This document shows, one piece after another, positions 15,354 to 23,234 of a DNA stretch of 41,148 bases; positions within the stretch are counted from its first letter, which is position 1, and each line of letters opens with the position of its first letter. A program made the translations under genes and the position numbers. This DNA comes from Halochromatium roseum (GTDB lineage Bacteria > Pseudomonadota > Gammaproteobacteria > Chromatiales > Chromatiaceae), in assembly GCF_016653315.1 (NCBI RefSeq), contig NZ_NHSH01000067.1:1-41148 (forward strand), given 5' to 3'. The notes under the pieces are model-generated. The model made no database searches. It was given only the letters and a program-made list of their open reading frames with translations, and had not been told where the DNA came from.

Positions 15354-16355
15354 TTATCGTAAATCTGAATCAACGGTTTGAATAGCGGCGGCCACCACGT
15401 CCCTAACCTGTGGAAGAACCTCGTCTTCCATGGACCGAGCGGCCGGAATGGGAACCTCGCGGGCGGCCACTCTTACCGGAGGAGCGTCGAAACGGTACTC
15501 CGAAAGGCGGGCAATCACCTCAGCGCCCCATCCCCAGGAATATGTTCCCTCCTCGGCCACCACCATGCGCCGCGATTTCCTGAGTGACGCGCCGATTGCA
15601 TCAACCTTGAACGGTGATATTTCATGCAGAATGACAACATCACAGATCAGTTCTTCCTCTTCCCTCAGCCGGGCCGCAGCCTTTAAACAGATGGGCGTCA
15701 TCCCCCCGTAGGTAACCAGCGTGACGTCGGGTTCTTCGCCATACGACAAGGTGCAGGAAGGGAACGTGTCTTCCGATCTTGTCACCTTCATGCCCTGTAT
15801 GGACGACTCCTCTGACCAAAGCGGATGTGAGTAGAGGGTCTTGTTCTCAACAAACAGCGAAGGACCGTCGCTCAGGATCACCTGTGTCAGCAGTTCTCCG
15901 GGATCTACCAGGGGTGATACTGCGACAACATTCAGACCGGGAACCCCCATGAAAAGCCTCTCGAGAGACTGACTGTGTGTGGGACCGTAGCCTCTGCGCG
16001 CGCCCATGGGCGTCCGGACAGTCAGCGGAAGCGGAACACGCTGTCCGTACATGGCATAAATTTTGGTACCGTGGTTAATTAACTGGTCTACAATCAGTGT
16101 CGTGAAATCACCGAACATGACCTCCACTACCGGACGAAACTTCTGCAGTGCGAGGCCGATACCGACGCCGGTTATGCCGGCCTCACTGATCGGCGATGTG
16201 ATTACTCGTTCCGGATAATCGGTTGAAAGGCCGCGTGTAACCTTGAACGCGCCGCCGTAAGGATCGAGAATATCCTGACCGATAACGACCACCTCAGGTC
16301 GCTCCTTCATAACCCGATGAAAGCCTTCGTTCAGCGAATCAAGCACCCTCTTCAT
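15354..16355 (-). CDS. 2-oxoacid dehydrogenase E1 beta subunit (pyruvate dehydrogenase-like)
   Basis: 333 aa, the normal E1-beta length. VLDSLNEGFHRVMKERPEVV, VIGQDILDPYGGAFKVTRGL, VITSPISEAGITGVGIGLAL, MFGDFTTLIVDQLINHGTKI and PMGARRGYGPTHSQSLE are the family's pyrimidine-domain motifs, with the TPP-activating Glu in SEAG. The C-terminal domain (VVAEEGTYSWGWGAEVIARL) is complete. It partners the overlapping E1-alpha to decarboxylate a 2-oxo acid and load the acyl group on a lipoyl arm. The position inside a sugar-modifying cassette, with no E3 gene, argues against a housekeeping complex. The substrate is unknown. Confidence 0.9.
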   Translation of the reverse strand: MKRVLDSLNEGFHRVMKERPEVVVIGQDILDPYGGAFKVTRGLSTDYPERVITSPISEAGITGVGIGLALQKFRPVVEVMFGDFTTLIVDQLINHGTKIYAMYGQRVPLPLTVRTPMGARRGYGPTHSQSLERLFMGVPGLNVVAVSPLVDPGELLTQVILSDGPSLFVENKTLYSHPLWSEESSIQGMKVTRSEDTFPSCTLSYGEEPDVTLVTYGGMTPICLKAAARLREEEELICDVVILHEISPFKVDAIGASLRKSRRMVVAEEGTYSWGWGAEVIARLSEYRFDAPPVRVAAREVPIPAARSMEDEVLPQVRDVVAAAIQTVDSDLR

Positions 16356-17257
16356 GACAGTTCCCCATCCATGGTTGATGCGGGAGAATTTTCTGCAGCC
16401 TCCGCGGCTTTCGCTAACACATCCTCAACCCACTTTTCAGCGTTTTCAATACACGCATCACTCACACGCCGCCTCAGCAGGTAAAGCGGATCGTGCTCAC
16501 GGTGCCGGGCCAGTTCTTCTTCGGGCCGATTGTCATCGCCCTTGCTGTGGGCCGCAAGCCGGTAGGTATCGACGACCGCCCATGCCGGCTTCCGGTTAGT
16601 GCGCACATACTCAATCATCTCGGAGCACCACGGCCGCAATTGCTCAACATCGGTCGTGTCAATTTCATCGGCGTGGATACCAAACGGTTTCGCGCGATCG
16701 ACAACCGACCCCGCCACACCAAGCGCGATCGGCGTGCTTTGCGCGTAGAGGTTATTCTCGACAAAAAACAGAATCGGCAGGTTCCACAGGGCCGCCATAT
16801 TCAAAGACTCGTAAACGACACCCTCACCCAGCGCACCGTCACTGAGACACCACACCGCAATGCCGTTCTGCTTTTTCAACTTCTCGCCAAGCGCAAGCCC
16901 GCAGGCGATGGCGGCACCGCCACCGAGAACCCCGTTTGAGAAAAAGTTACCCGACTTTAAATGCTGGCTACCACCGCGTCCGCCGCAAATGCCGTTGGCG
17001 CGTCCCATAATCTCGCCCAGAAGTCCTTCCAGCGAACAGCCAAACGACAAATAGTGGCCGTGACAGCGGTGGTTGCTCATGACGAAATCGATGGCGGGAT
17101 CAAGCTGGCTGATCAGGGCAATCGCGTTGGCCTCCTGACCGATACAGGTATGGGTTGTACCGCTTACTTTGCCCTCGGTAAATAACTGCAGGATCAACTC
17201 CTCAGTCCGCCTGATAAGCAGCATATCTCGAAAGTCTGTTTCTATTTGTGATAGCAT
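16352..17257 (-). CDS. 2-oxoacid dehydrogenase E1 alpha subunit (pyruvate dehydrogenase-like)
   Basis: 301 aa. DMLLIRRTEELILQLFTEGK, THTCIGQEANAIALISQLDP, SNHRCHGHYLSFG, GICGGRGGSQHL and then VWCLSDGALGEGVVYESLN are the E1-alpha motifs; the last is the TPP-Mg site (GDG...N form). The helper phrase PILFFVENNLYAQSTPI follows. The C-terminus is shorter than in housekeeping PDH, as in acetoin/branched-chain-type two-subunit E1 enzymes. The gene overlaps E1-beta by four bases (ATGA) and is preceded by a methyltransferase gene 38 bases away, so all five cassette genes form one minus-strand operon. Confidence 0.9.
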   Translation of the reverse strand: MLSQIETDFRDMLLIRRTEELILQLFTEGKVSGTTHTCIGQEANAIALISQLDPAIDFVMSNHRCHGHYLSFGCSLEGLLGEIMGRANGICGGRGGSQHLKSGNFFSNGVLGGGAAIACGLALGEKLKKQNGIAVWCLSDGALGEGVVYESLNMAALWNLPILFFVENNLYAQSTPIALGVAGSVVDRAKPFGIHADEIDTTDVEQLRPWCSEMIEYVRTNRKPAWAVVDTYRLAAHSKGDDNRPEEELARHREHDPLYLLRRRVSDACIENAEKWVEDVLAKAAEAAENSPASTMDGELS

Positions 17258-17295
17258 AACGTTTCCGCCGGCTCAATTATGTCTTTAGCAATCCG

Positions 17296-17994
17296 TCAAT
17301 CGCTTACCGGTGTAAGGACAAGGTGATAGCGCGCGCTAGAAGCGCCATTTATTACGTCCGCGCGTCGAATAAGCGCGCATTCCTCAAGCGTGAATAAAAC
17401 ATCAATAAGCTTCTGTATCTTCGCAAAGTTGAAATAAGATTGGACCGTGTTCTTCTCGTGAGCGGTGGAAACGACTTCCTCCTCCGCGTATTCACGGGCA
17501 TGCGCGCTGTCATCACCGGATACAAGATCACAGTAAAATTTACCTCCCGGCTTCATGACCCGCTGAAGGTCTTGTACGGCCGACCGGGCGATGTCAAAGT
17601 GCATACTGTCCAGCACGCCGTGGCTGACAACAAAATCGAAGAATTGATCCGGCCAGGGAAGCTCGCGAATATCCCCCTGCACGATGCGCTCCGCCGCATC
17701 GGGCATCTGCTCCTGCATCAACTTCCGCGCCACGTCAAGCGCGACGCTGGACAAGTCTATGCCGTAGGCCTCTGCACCCATGTCATGCGCGAAGGCGACA
17801 TGGCGCCCGATGCCGCACCCAAGGTCGAGAATTTTCGGAGGTGGGGTAAAATCCACGCGATCAATAAAAGTATTGACTCCTGAACGCTTTCTAATGTGCC
17901 GGGCGAAAAAGCGGATGACCTCCTCGTGCGGGTAAAAAACAAAATTATCCCCTTTGTCATAGGATTGGTTCCAAGCTGATTCCTGGTTTTCCAT
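17296..17994 (-). CDS. Class I SAM-dependent methyltransferase
   Basis: 232 aa from the ATG at 17994, where AGAGGA lies nine bases upstream. Reading further upstream to 18219 adds GC-rich sequence of different character with no family similarity. PPKILDLGCGIGRHVAFAHD (residues about 53-72) is motif I, then AYGIDLSSVALDVARKL and VQGDIRELPWPDQFFDFVVS give motifs II and III. The C-terminal part carries HLVLTP. Substrate is unknown; as the first gene of the cassette it may methylate the sugar product or the acyl group. An O- or N-methyltransferase cannot be told apart from sequence. Confidence 0.85.
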   Translation of the reverse strand: MENQESAWNQSYDKGDNFVFYPHEEVIRFFARHIRKRSGVNTFIDRVDFTPPPKILDLGCGIGRHVAFAHDMGAEAYGIDLSSVALDVARKLMQEQMPDAAERIVQGDIRELPWPDQFFDFVVSHGVLDSMHFDIARSAVQDLQRVMKPGGKFYCDLVSGDDSAHAREYAEEEVVSTAHEKNTVQSYFNFAKIQKLIDVLFTLEECALIRRADVINGASSARYHLVLTPVSD

Positions 17995-18309
17995 GTAGGT
18001 TTTCCTCTTTCTGTTCAGGATGCCATGCCGGATCACTCGAGGGGTGCAACCTGCCGCGCGCGCCGACAGGCGCAGGAGCGGCTCAACCGCCAGGGTGGGA
18101 AGAATGACGCCCTTGGGCAAGGCGGCGCTCACAGGCGTAGGGTGATCAGGGCAACCATCCCGTTGAACCGCCACCGCCTGAGAGGCCGCCATATTCAGTC
18201 TACACACCTCCACGCTCACCAGCCACGGCCCCCAACCAGCAATTCCCGCTGTTCCTGACCCGCTAGCGCGCCCGCCGTTTGAGCGAGTGTTGCGAAACGC
18301 CGGGCCAGG
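17995..18309 (-). other. Gene-free stretch between cassette and right direct repeat
   Basis: Noticeably more GC-rich than the methyltransferase gene. It can be read in frame for 75 codons on the minus strand (LPKGVILPTLAVEPLLRLSA and so on), but nothing there matches a family I know. It could hold a relic of another element or the promoter region of the cassette. No clear -35/-10 pair was found. Confidence 0.4.
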
Positions 18310-18422
18310 TGTGAGATGGCGGGTTATTTCGCAGGCGGCGGCGATCGATGATCAAATCCGCTCTCGCAGCAATCTAAATGCTTCTGCCGCCTCAAACCCC
18401 ACTTGTGCCCCTCGTACACGGG
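18310..18422 (+). repeat. Direct repeat, right copy (about 113 bp)
   Basis: Same orientation as 12132-12247, with a 3-base deletion (CTA-AATGC for CTACTAAATGC) and about three substitutions. This copy covers an orphan end of a Gfo/Idh gene (GAGATGGCGGGTTATTTCGC) and the real C-terminal codons of the intact PIG-L gene. The left copy covers the real end of Gfo/Idh and a relic PIG-L end. Each copy therefore has one live and one dead gene end. Confidence 0.9.
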
Positions 18423-19020
18423 CGAGTGCATGCAGCGCCTCATCACTCCGTGGAAAGGGAAAGGCGCCCATTTCTGAGGCATACACACGCATCAGTGCTC
18501 TCTTCTTCTCCAGATAAGCACTGATATCGACAAACACCGTCGGCTGAAAGGCGCGGAACGGGTCAAGCCCGGCGTCCGTCTCCGAGAGCGTCTCATAGGT
18601 CAACACGCGCTGAACACTTGGATACCGAAACCACTTGGTGCAAGCACTGGCCGCCTCGAAAGTACTCCGATGATCGCTGTGCGCGTCCCCCGGATGCGGC
18701 AGCAGAACCTCCTCTGGCTGGAAGTCCCTGACTACCTCCGATACACGCGCCACTAGGGTGCTCATCGGCACCTGGTCGAGTTCAGCGGTTGGGAATCCAA
18801 GCGAGTAGTGATGCTGCGTCGCGACCCCTAGCCCTTCACGCACCCGCTCGATTTCTCCCGCCCGCTCATCGATCCGCTCAGGACTCCAGCCGCCTTGTTC
18901 CGTGATCGCGGTCATCAGCAGCCAGCCGACCGTGCCGCCTTCGGCACTGCGTCGCAGCAGGGTACCGCCACAGCCGAGCAGTTCATCGTCGGGGTGGGGG
19001 GCAATGACCAGTGTTTTCAC
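18352..19020 (-). CDS. PIG-L/LmbE family N-deacetylase
   Basis: 222 aa from GTG at 19020. VIAPHPDDELLGCGGTLLRR is the signature AHPDDE zinc-binding motif, and HPGDAHSDHRSTFEAA supplies the second metal-binding His-x-x-His (HSDHR). The C-terminus ALARVRGAQVGFEAAEAF is typical. The family removes N-acetyl groups from amino sugars. It overlaps the stop of the NeuC-formyltransferase fusion by four bases (GTGA), so deacetylation and the fused domain are probably linked, for example exchanging N-acetyl for N-formyl on the sugar. A truncated paralogue is at 12174-12445. Confidence 0.9.
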   Translation of the reverse strand: MKTLVIAPHPDDELLGCGGTLLRRSAEGGTVGWLLMTAITEQGGWSPERIDERAGEIERVREGLGVATQHHYSLGFPTAELDQVPMSTLVARVSEVVRDFQPEEVLLPHPGDAHSDHRSTFEAASACTKWFRYPSVQRVLTYETLSETDAGLDPFRAFQPTVFVDISAYLEKKRALMRVYASEMGAFPFPRSDEALHALARVRGAQVGFEAAEAFRLLRERI

Positions 19021-20627
19021 AAATAGCTCCCAACGTCCAAGGTGACCTTGGGCGCTGTTTCGAGCAAACGGATGCCACCGATCCCTGCCTTGATTAGGAC
19101 GCCGCGCTCGTCCATCGCCAGAATCTTACCCGGCTCCAGATTCATGGCCACATTGGGCTCAACCTCAGTTCGCCAGACCTTGATCTTTTCTCCCGAATGA
19201 TCAAAGTGCACCCCCACATACGGCCGTGTGAGACCTCGGACGAGATTGTGGATAGACACGGCCGCCATGCGCCAATCGATCCGGCCATCCGCGGCTCCGC
19301 GCTTGCGCCAGGCATTGGCGAAACGTCCATCTTGGGGTTGACGGTAGAAGCGGCTATTTGCCAGGCGCGGGACGAAATCGCGAATCTGCTCCAGTGCGAC
19401 CACAGTGACACGCTCATAGAGCCGACTAGCATCATCTTCGGGGGCAATGGGCACAGGCACTTGCGATAGGATATCGCCCGAGTCCGCGCCTTCATTCTTC
19501 AGCAGATCATCCAGCGGCCGTTGCTCCAAAATTTTGACAATGGCATCGCTCGCGCCACCGCTACCGCAGGGATTCTCGACCCTCGTCAGTTGGGCTTGGA
19601 ACTCTGCGGAAAAAAGCCGATCAAGGGCAGCACCAATAGAAACTCGATCTGGCTCGCAGTCGATCACACTAGCTGCACGTAGGCGTCCACGTTGGCGGTC
19701 ACCGATATTGATTGTGCCCTTTTTGAAGCTCGGCACTTCTAGTAGACCGCTCGACGAATTACCCACTACGCCATCGACATGCTGAATGCAGGACAGATAG
19801 CGGAGTTGTCCCAACGAGGTATAGGCCCGCGCCTGCGGATGACGCGCGCAGAAGTCTTCGATCTGGCGGAATAGCACGCGTCCTTCGGTATCGGCATTGG
19901 GCATGGTGAAGATCAAGCCCGTGTCTGGCTGTTCTGCCAGTGCCGCAAGCAGTTCGTCCATCTGCGCGGCGCTGGTGTTGTGCTCCAGCGTCACCGGATG
20001 AAAGGTGATCAGTAGATTGCGGGGAGCGAGCTTAAAATCGAGGGCGGCTTCTAGCTCATCACGCGTCAAGAGCTTGAGGCGCAGTATGTTATCGATGCCG
20101 AGCCCGCCGACGCGAAAGACCCGCTCCGGCTGCTCGCCGAATTGAATCACCCGACGCTGGTACTCTTCGGCTGCGACGAAGTGCAGGTGTGACATCTTGG
20201 TCAGGCTGTGCCGGATCGGTTCATCGATAAGACCTTCTGTAGCCTCGCCCCCATGCAGATGAGCAACGGGGATGCGCGCGATCATCGCCGCTGCGACTGC
20301 GGAGAAGATCTCGCAGCGATCACCCAGTACCAGCATGAGGTCTGGCTGTAAGTCCGCCAGTGCGTCAGCGAAGCCGATCAGCCCAAGGCCCATGGATTTA
20401 GTGACACCGACTGCTGTACCCGAACTCAGCAGCATCTCGACCTTGCGATCGACCTGGAAGCCATCGGCCTCGATCGCATCGACGGTGAGCCCAAACTCCG
20501 GCGAGAGGTGCATGCCGGTGGCGATGAGTTGCAGCTCCAGCAGGGGTGACTGGCGAATGCCTTCCATGACCCAGCGCAAGAGGCCGTATTCAGCGCGAGT
20601 GCCAGTGACGACACAGATTGTCTTCAC
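19017..20627 (-). CDS. NeuC/LegG epimerase fused to the C-terminal half of a sugar formyltransferase
   Basis: 536 aa. Residues 1-377 are a complete hydrolysing UDP-GlcNAc 2-epimerase (VVTGTRAEYGLLRWVMEGI, MLVLGDRCEIFSA, HLHGGEATEGLIDEPIRHS, VVGNSSSGLLEVPSFKKG, NIGDRQRGR). At about residue 378 (near 19496) the sequence changes without a stop to EGADSGDILSQVPVPI, residues 379-536, which resemble the end of the catalytic domain and the C-terminal domain of sugar N-formyltransferases (ADGRIDWRMAAVSIHNLVR, RPYVGVHFDHSGEKIKVW, EPGKIL). The N-terminal formyl-folate part with Asn-x-His is absent. Start is a GTG overlapping neuB (GTGA). Normal NeuC is about 380 aa, so the tail is extra. Confidence 0.87.
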   Translation of the reverse strand: MKTICVVTGTRAEYGLLRWVMEGIRQSPLLELQLIATGMHLSPEFGLTVDAIEADGFQVDRKVEMLLSSGTAVGVTKSMGLGLIGFADALADLQPDLMLVLGDRCEIFSAVAAAMIARIPVAHLHGGEATEGLIDEPIRHSLTKMSHLHFVAAEEYQRRVIQFGEQPERVFRVGGLGIDNILRLKLLTRDELEAALDFKLAPRNLLITFHPVTLEHNTSAAQMDELLAALAEQPDTGLIFTMPNADTEGRVLFRQIEDFCARHPQARAYTSLGQLRYLSCIQHVDGVVGNSSSGLLEVPSFKKGTINIGDRQRGRLRAASVIDCEPDRVSIGAALDRLFSAEFQAQLTRVENPCGSGGASDAIVKILEQRPLDDLLKNEGADSGDILSQVPVPIAPEDDASRLYERVTVVALEQIRDFVPRLANSRFYRQPQDGRFANAWRKRGAADGRIDWRMAAVSIHNLVRGLTRPYVGVHFDHSGEKIKVWRTEVEPNVAMNLEPGKILAMDERGVLIKAGIGGIRLLETAPKVTLDVGSYL

Positions 20628-21625
20628 AGCACGATCAACTCATCAGCCTCAAAATTGCGTCTAGCCATCCGCCCCATCACCTCATCCCAGCGCATCGGCG
20701 AGAGGCCGGTGCCAGGGCGCTTGGCGGTGACATTCTCCGGTGTGAACGGCTCTCCTGCGCAGATGGGTCGGGCGGCAACCAGAGACTTGCGGGCGATGGG
20801 CTTATTCTTGGCCTCGCTTGGACTCGGGCGCTTGATACCATCGCCAAGCGCCTGCTCGATGTTGCGGATAGCACGAACCATGGCAGCGAACTCGTCCGGC
20901 TCTAGGCTGGCCTTGTGGTCGGGGCCGGGCAGCGTGCGATCAAGCGTCAGATGCTTTTCGATGACGCTAGCGCCCAAGGCCACAGCGGCGATGGCCACCT
21001 CGATACCGGGCGTGTGGTCGGAGTAGCCCACGGCAACGCCGAAGGCTTGGCCGATGGTCACCATGGCGCGCAGGTTCACGTCCGCCATAGGCGTGGGATA
21101 TTCGGTATTGCAGTGCAGCACGGTGACGCAGGTGTGCGGGGTGCCGGCGGCTTCGAGCGCCTCAAGCGCGGCCTCAATCTCGCCCAGGGTTGACATGCCG
21201 GTGGAAAGGATGATCGGTTTGCCGAAGGTGCCGACATGACGAAGATATGGCAGATTGGTGATCTCGCCAGAGGGGATCTTAAAGCGCTCGGCGCCGAGCG
21301 AGGCCAGATAGTCCAAGCTCTGGATATCGAAGCCGGTGGAGAAGAAGCCGATACCGCGCGCATGGCAGTGAGTGATCAAGGTCTGGTGCATCTCGGCGCT
21401 GAGTTCCAGTTGGCGCAGCATGTCGAATTGGGATTGCGCCTGATCGGTGGTGCGGGTTTGGTAATCGGCTTTGGGCGCGCTCTGGGTCGCAAGACGTTCG
21501 GCGCTGAAGGTCTGAAACTTAACCAGATCGGCGCCAACCTCGGCGGCGACGTCAATCAGCCGTTTGGCGAGATCAAGGTCGCCGTTATGGTTGACACCTG
21601 CTTCAGCGATGATGAGTACACTCAC
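20624..21625 (-). CDS. legI: N-acetylneuraminate/legionaminate synthase (NeuB/LegI family)
   Basis: 333 aa from GTG at 21625, which overlaps the stop of the upstream formyltransferase gene; longer readings to 21667 are out of family. VLIIAEAGVNHNGDLDLAKR, DLVKFQTFSAERL, GIGFFSTGFDIQSLDYLASL, FKIPSGEITNLPYL, ILSTGMSTLGEIEAAL, GYSDHTPG and VIEKHLTLDRTLPGPDHKAS are the NeuB TIM-barrel motifs in order. The C-terminal RKSLVAARPICAGEPFTPEN is the antifreeze/SAF domain. The enzyme condenses PEP with a 6-deoxy hexosamine or ManNAc to a nonulosonic acid. Legionaminate synthase is likely given LegB and LegC in the same operon. Confidence 0.9.
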   Translation of the reverse strand: MSVLIIAEAGVNHNGDLDLAKRLIDVAAEVGADLVKFQTFSAERLATQSAPKADYQTRTTDQAQSQFDMLRQLELSAEMHQTLITHCHARGIGFFSTGFDIQSLDYLASLGAERFKIPSGEITNLPYLRHVGTFGKPIILSTGMSTLGEIEAALEALEAAGTPHTCVTVLHCNTEYPTPMADVNLRAMVTIGQAFGVAVGYSDHTPGIEVAIAAVALGASVIEKHLTLDRTLPGPDHKASLEPDEFAAMVRAIRNIEQALGDGIKRPSPSEAKNKPIARKSLVAARPICAGEPFTPENVTAKRPGTGLSPMRWDEVMGRMARRNFEADELIVL

Positions 21626-22506
21626 GTCAAGCGATCCCCAACTTTGAGCTTGAAATCCGCGTCCCAATCGATAACGCGAACGTAAGAGTCAGCGGTTTTG
21701 ACCAAAAACCCTGCCGCATCCTTGGCAAGCACAGCACCAGGGATGCCGATGTAAGTTGGCGCATCGGAAAGATAATCGACACTGTTGATACGGATTTCCT
21801 CGTTACCGCGAAAGCAACGGGCAGCAGGTCCAGGTGGACAAATGGCGCGAACAAAATTGAAAACCCGGCGCGAGGGCTGTTGCCAGTTCAGCCGTTCGTC
21901 ACCTTGCCCGCGCGCAGTGCAATAGAAGCCGCGCGGGTGGATCTCGGCCTGAGGTCGCCGCATGGCCGTCCCGGCCAAGATATCACCGATTGCCTGATCC
22001 AGCAGATCGGCACAGCCAACATAGGCACGATCCAAGAGGGTGCTGTAATCGTCGGCATCCGTGATCGGAAAGCATTGCTGCCGAATAATATCGCCAGTAT
22101 CGACTCCTGTGTCGACATAGTGAACCGTGATACCAAACTCCTTTTCGTCGTTAATCAGTGCCCAATTGAGGATATTTCGCCCACGATAGAACGGCAGTTT
22201 ACCAGCATGACAGTTGATCGTGCCAAGGACTGGCCTTTCAATCGTTGACTTTCTAAATATCTGATTGAAAGACATCGAGACAAATAACTCACTCCCATAT
22301 TGCTCAACGCTTTGCAAAAAATCAGCGCTATTAATGTTTGGGTGAAACAAAAAAGGAATACTATTTTTCTCTGCTTTTGCTTTCAGCATTTGATCCGGAT
22401 GATCGTAGCGCGCACAAATAAAAGCGATCTTCAGTCTTTTTTCCTCAAGCAACTTATCGAGTGCTCTATGAGACCAAGGGCCATCTGCAAAGTATCCGAT
22501 AATCAC
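21622..22506 (-). CDS. Sugar N-formyltransferase (formyl-THF dependent)
   Basis: 294 aa from GTG at 22506. TINCHAGKLPFYRGRNILNW (Asn98-x-His100) with HYVDTGVDTGDII gives the Asn, His and Asp expected of the formyltransferase triad, so the catalytic half is complete. The C-terminal part (residues about 190-294, RLNWQQPSRRVFNFVRAI) is like the Formyl_trans_C domain but divergent. The family transfers formyl from 10-formyl-THF to the amino group of a nucleotide sugar, as in ArnA, VioF or WbkC. It is more AT-rich than the genes after it. It lies where a LegH/NeuD acyltransferase would be, right after the neuD stub. Confidence 0.87.
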   Translation of the reverse strand: MIIGYFADGPWSHRALDKLLEEKRLKIAFICARYDHPDQMLKAKAEKNSIPFLFHPNINSADFLQSVEQYGSELFVSMSFNQIFRKSTIERPVLGTINCHAGKLPFYRGRNILNWALINDEKEFGITVHYVDTGVDTGDIIRQQCFPITDADDYSTLLDRAYVGCADLLDQAIGDILAGTAMRRPQAEIHPRGFYCTARGQGDERLNWQQPSRRVFNFVRAICPPGPAARCFRGNEEIRINSVDYLSDAPTYIGIPGAVLAKDAAGFLVKTADSYVRVIDWDADFKLKVGDRLT

Positions 22507-22533
22507 GAAATCAAAACCAAAAAAGTGGATCGG

Positions 22534-22623
22534 TTAGTTATTGGAAACGCCATTTGTCTCTGCCATTTCGACCACGTCGATGCAGGAACGGCAGTGGCCG
22601 CCTCCGAGCAGCAGTATATTCAT
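22534..22623 (-). pseudogene. 29-codon stub of a NeuD/LegH-type acyltransferase gene
   Basis: ATG at 22623 and TAA at 22534-22536 give a 29-residue peptide beginning NILLLGGGHCRSCIDVVEMA, the N-terminus of NeuD/PglD/LegH acyltransferases. The rest of the gene is missing and is replaced by the formyltransferase gene 27 bases on. A parallel remnant (SRLLLLGGGGHCRACIDVIE) is at 2400-2720. Both are cut soon after the same motif. The stub is too short to be an enzyme; it may persist as the 5' end of a former acyltransferase. Confidence 0.8.
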
Positions 22624-22637
22624 TTAGGCATTTGCAT

Positions 22638-23234
22638 CTACAGGAAATGCAACCCAATACTGACGACAGTCGCAAAAATTGCCGCGAACACTGACAAAAC
22701 CGTCAGCAGGAATTGAATCGCTCTTTTCCGGCTTTTGATGCGAATGAGCGGATCGGCCTGCTCAAACGTTGCTACTAAGCCTTTGAGTTCATCAATGTAT
22801 TTGAGTACTTGCGGGTAATATTGCTGACGATTGAGATACAGTTCGTCGCTTGCCCTCACGTCCGAGACGCCACAACGGATTCTTTCCAATTGATTGAGTA
22901 GATCAACATAATTTGGCAGAACCTCGGTAGTACATTCGAGATTCTTAAAATCGGATTGATAGGCTTCGGCTTTTTCCAATAGCGAGAGGATACTCGCCTC
23001 GGTCGCGTCATAAATCGCTCGCTTGGCATGATTCTCTGCTCTCTCGATATCGGCATCGAATCCCGTGCTGTCTTGCTCAGATAACGCTCGCAGCAGATGG
23101 AAAGCGACATAGCGCAACTCATTAATGGCCGGAATGGTTAAATTTCGGTCGATCTGCTCCGTCTGCTTTAACTGGACTTCAGCTTGCCGAAACAGTTCAT
23201 AAAGATCAGCAAAGCGTTCTGGGTGATCAGTCAT
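22638..23234 (-). CDS. Unknown alpha-helical protein with C-terminal membrane helix
   Basis: 198 aa from ATG at 23234. Mostly helical, with INELRYVAFHLLRAL and AENHAKRAIYDATEASILSL as conspicuous amphipathic segments, then a single C-terminal hydrophobic helix (AIQFLLTVLSVFAAIFATVV) preceded by IRIKSRKR. The pattern of helical cytosolic domain plus one or two membrane helices recalls small effector proteins of the SLATT kind, but I cannot name the family. The gene overlaps its upstream partner by eight bases and sits between legC and the neuD stub, so it is not an obvious sugar gene. Confidence 0.6.
   Translation of the reverse strand: MTDHPERFADLYELFRQAEVQLKQTEQIDRNLTIPAINELRYVAFHLLRALSEQDSTGFDADIERAENHAKRAIYDATEASILSLLEKAEAYQSDFKNLECTTEVLPNYVDLLNQLERIRCGVSDVRASDELYLNRQQYYPQVLKYIDELKGLVATFEQADPLIRIKSRKRAIQFLLTVLSVFAAIFATVVSIGLHFL

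Noticed and set aside
15354-17257. Housekeeping pyruvate dehydrogenase
   Set aside because: No E2 CoA-acyltransferase or E3 gene nearby, and the neighbours are a methyltransferase, a beta-helix acyltransferase and a NeuC epimerase.
17995-18219. N-terminal extension of the methyltransferase by 75 residues
   Set aside because: GC-rich low-similarity sequence; a good ribosome binding site and the family start fit the ATG at 17994.
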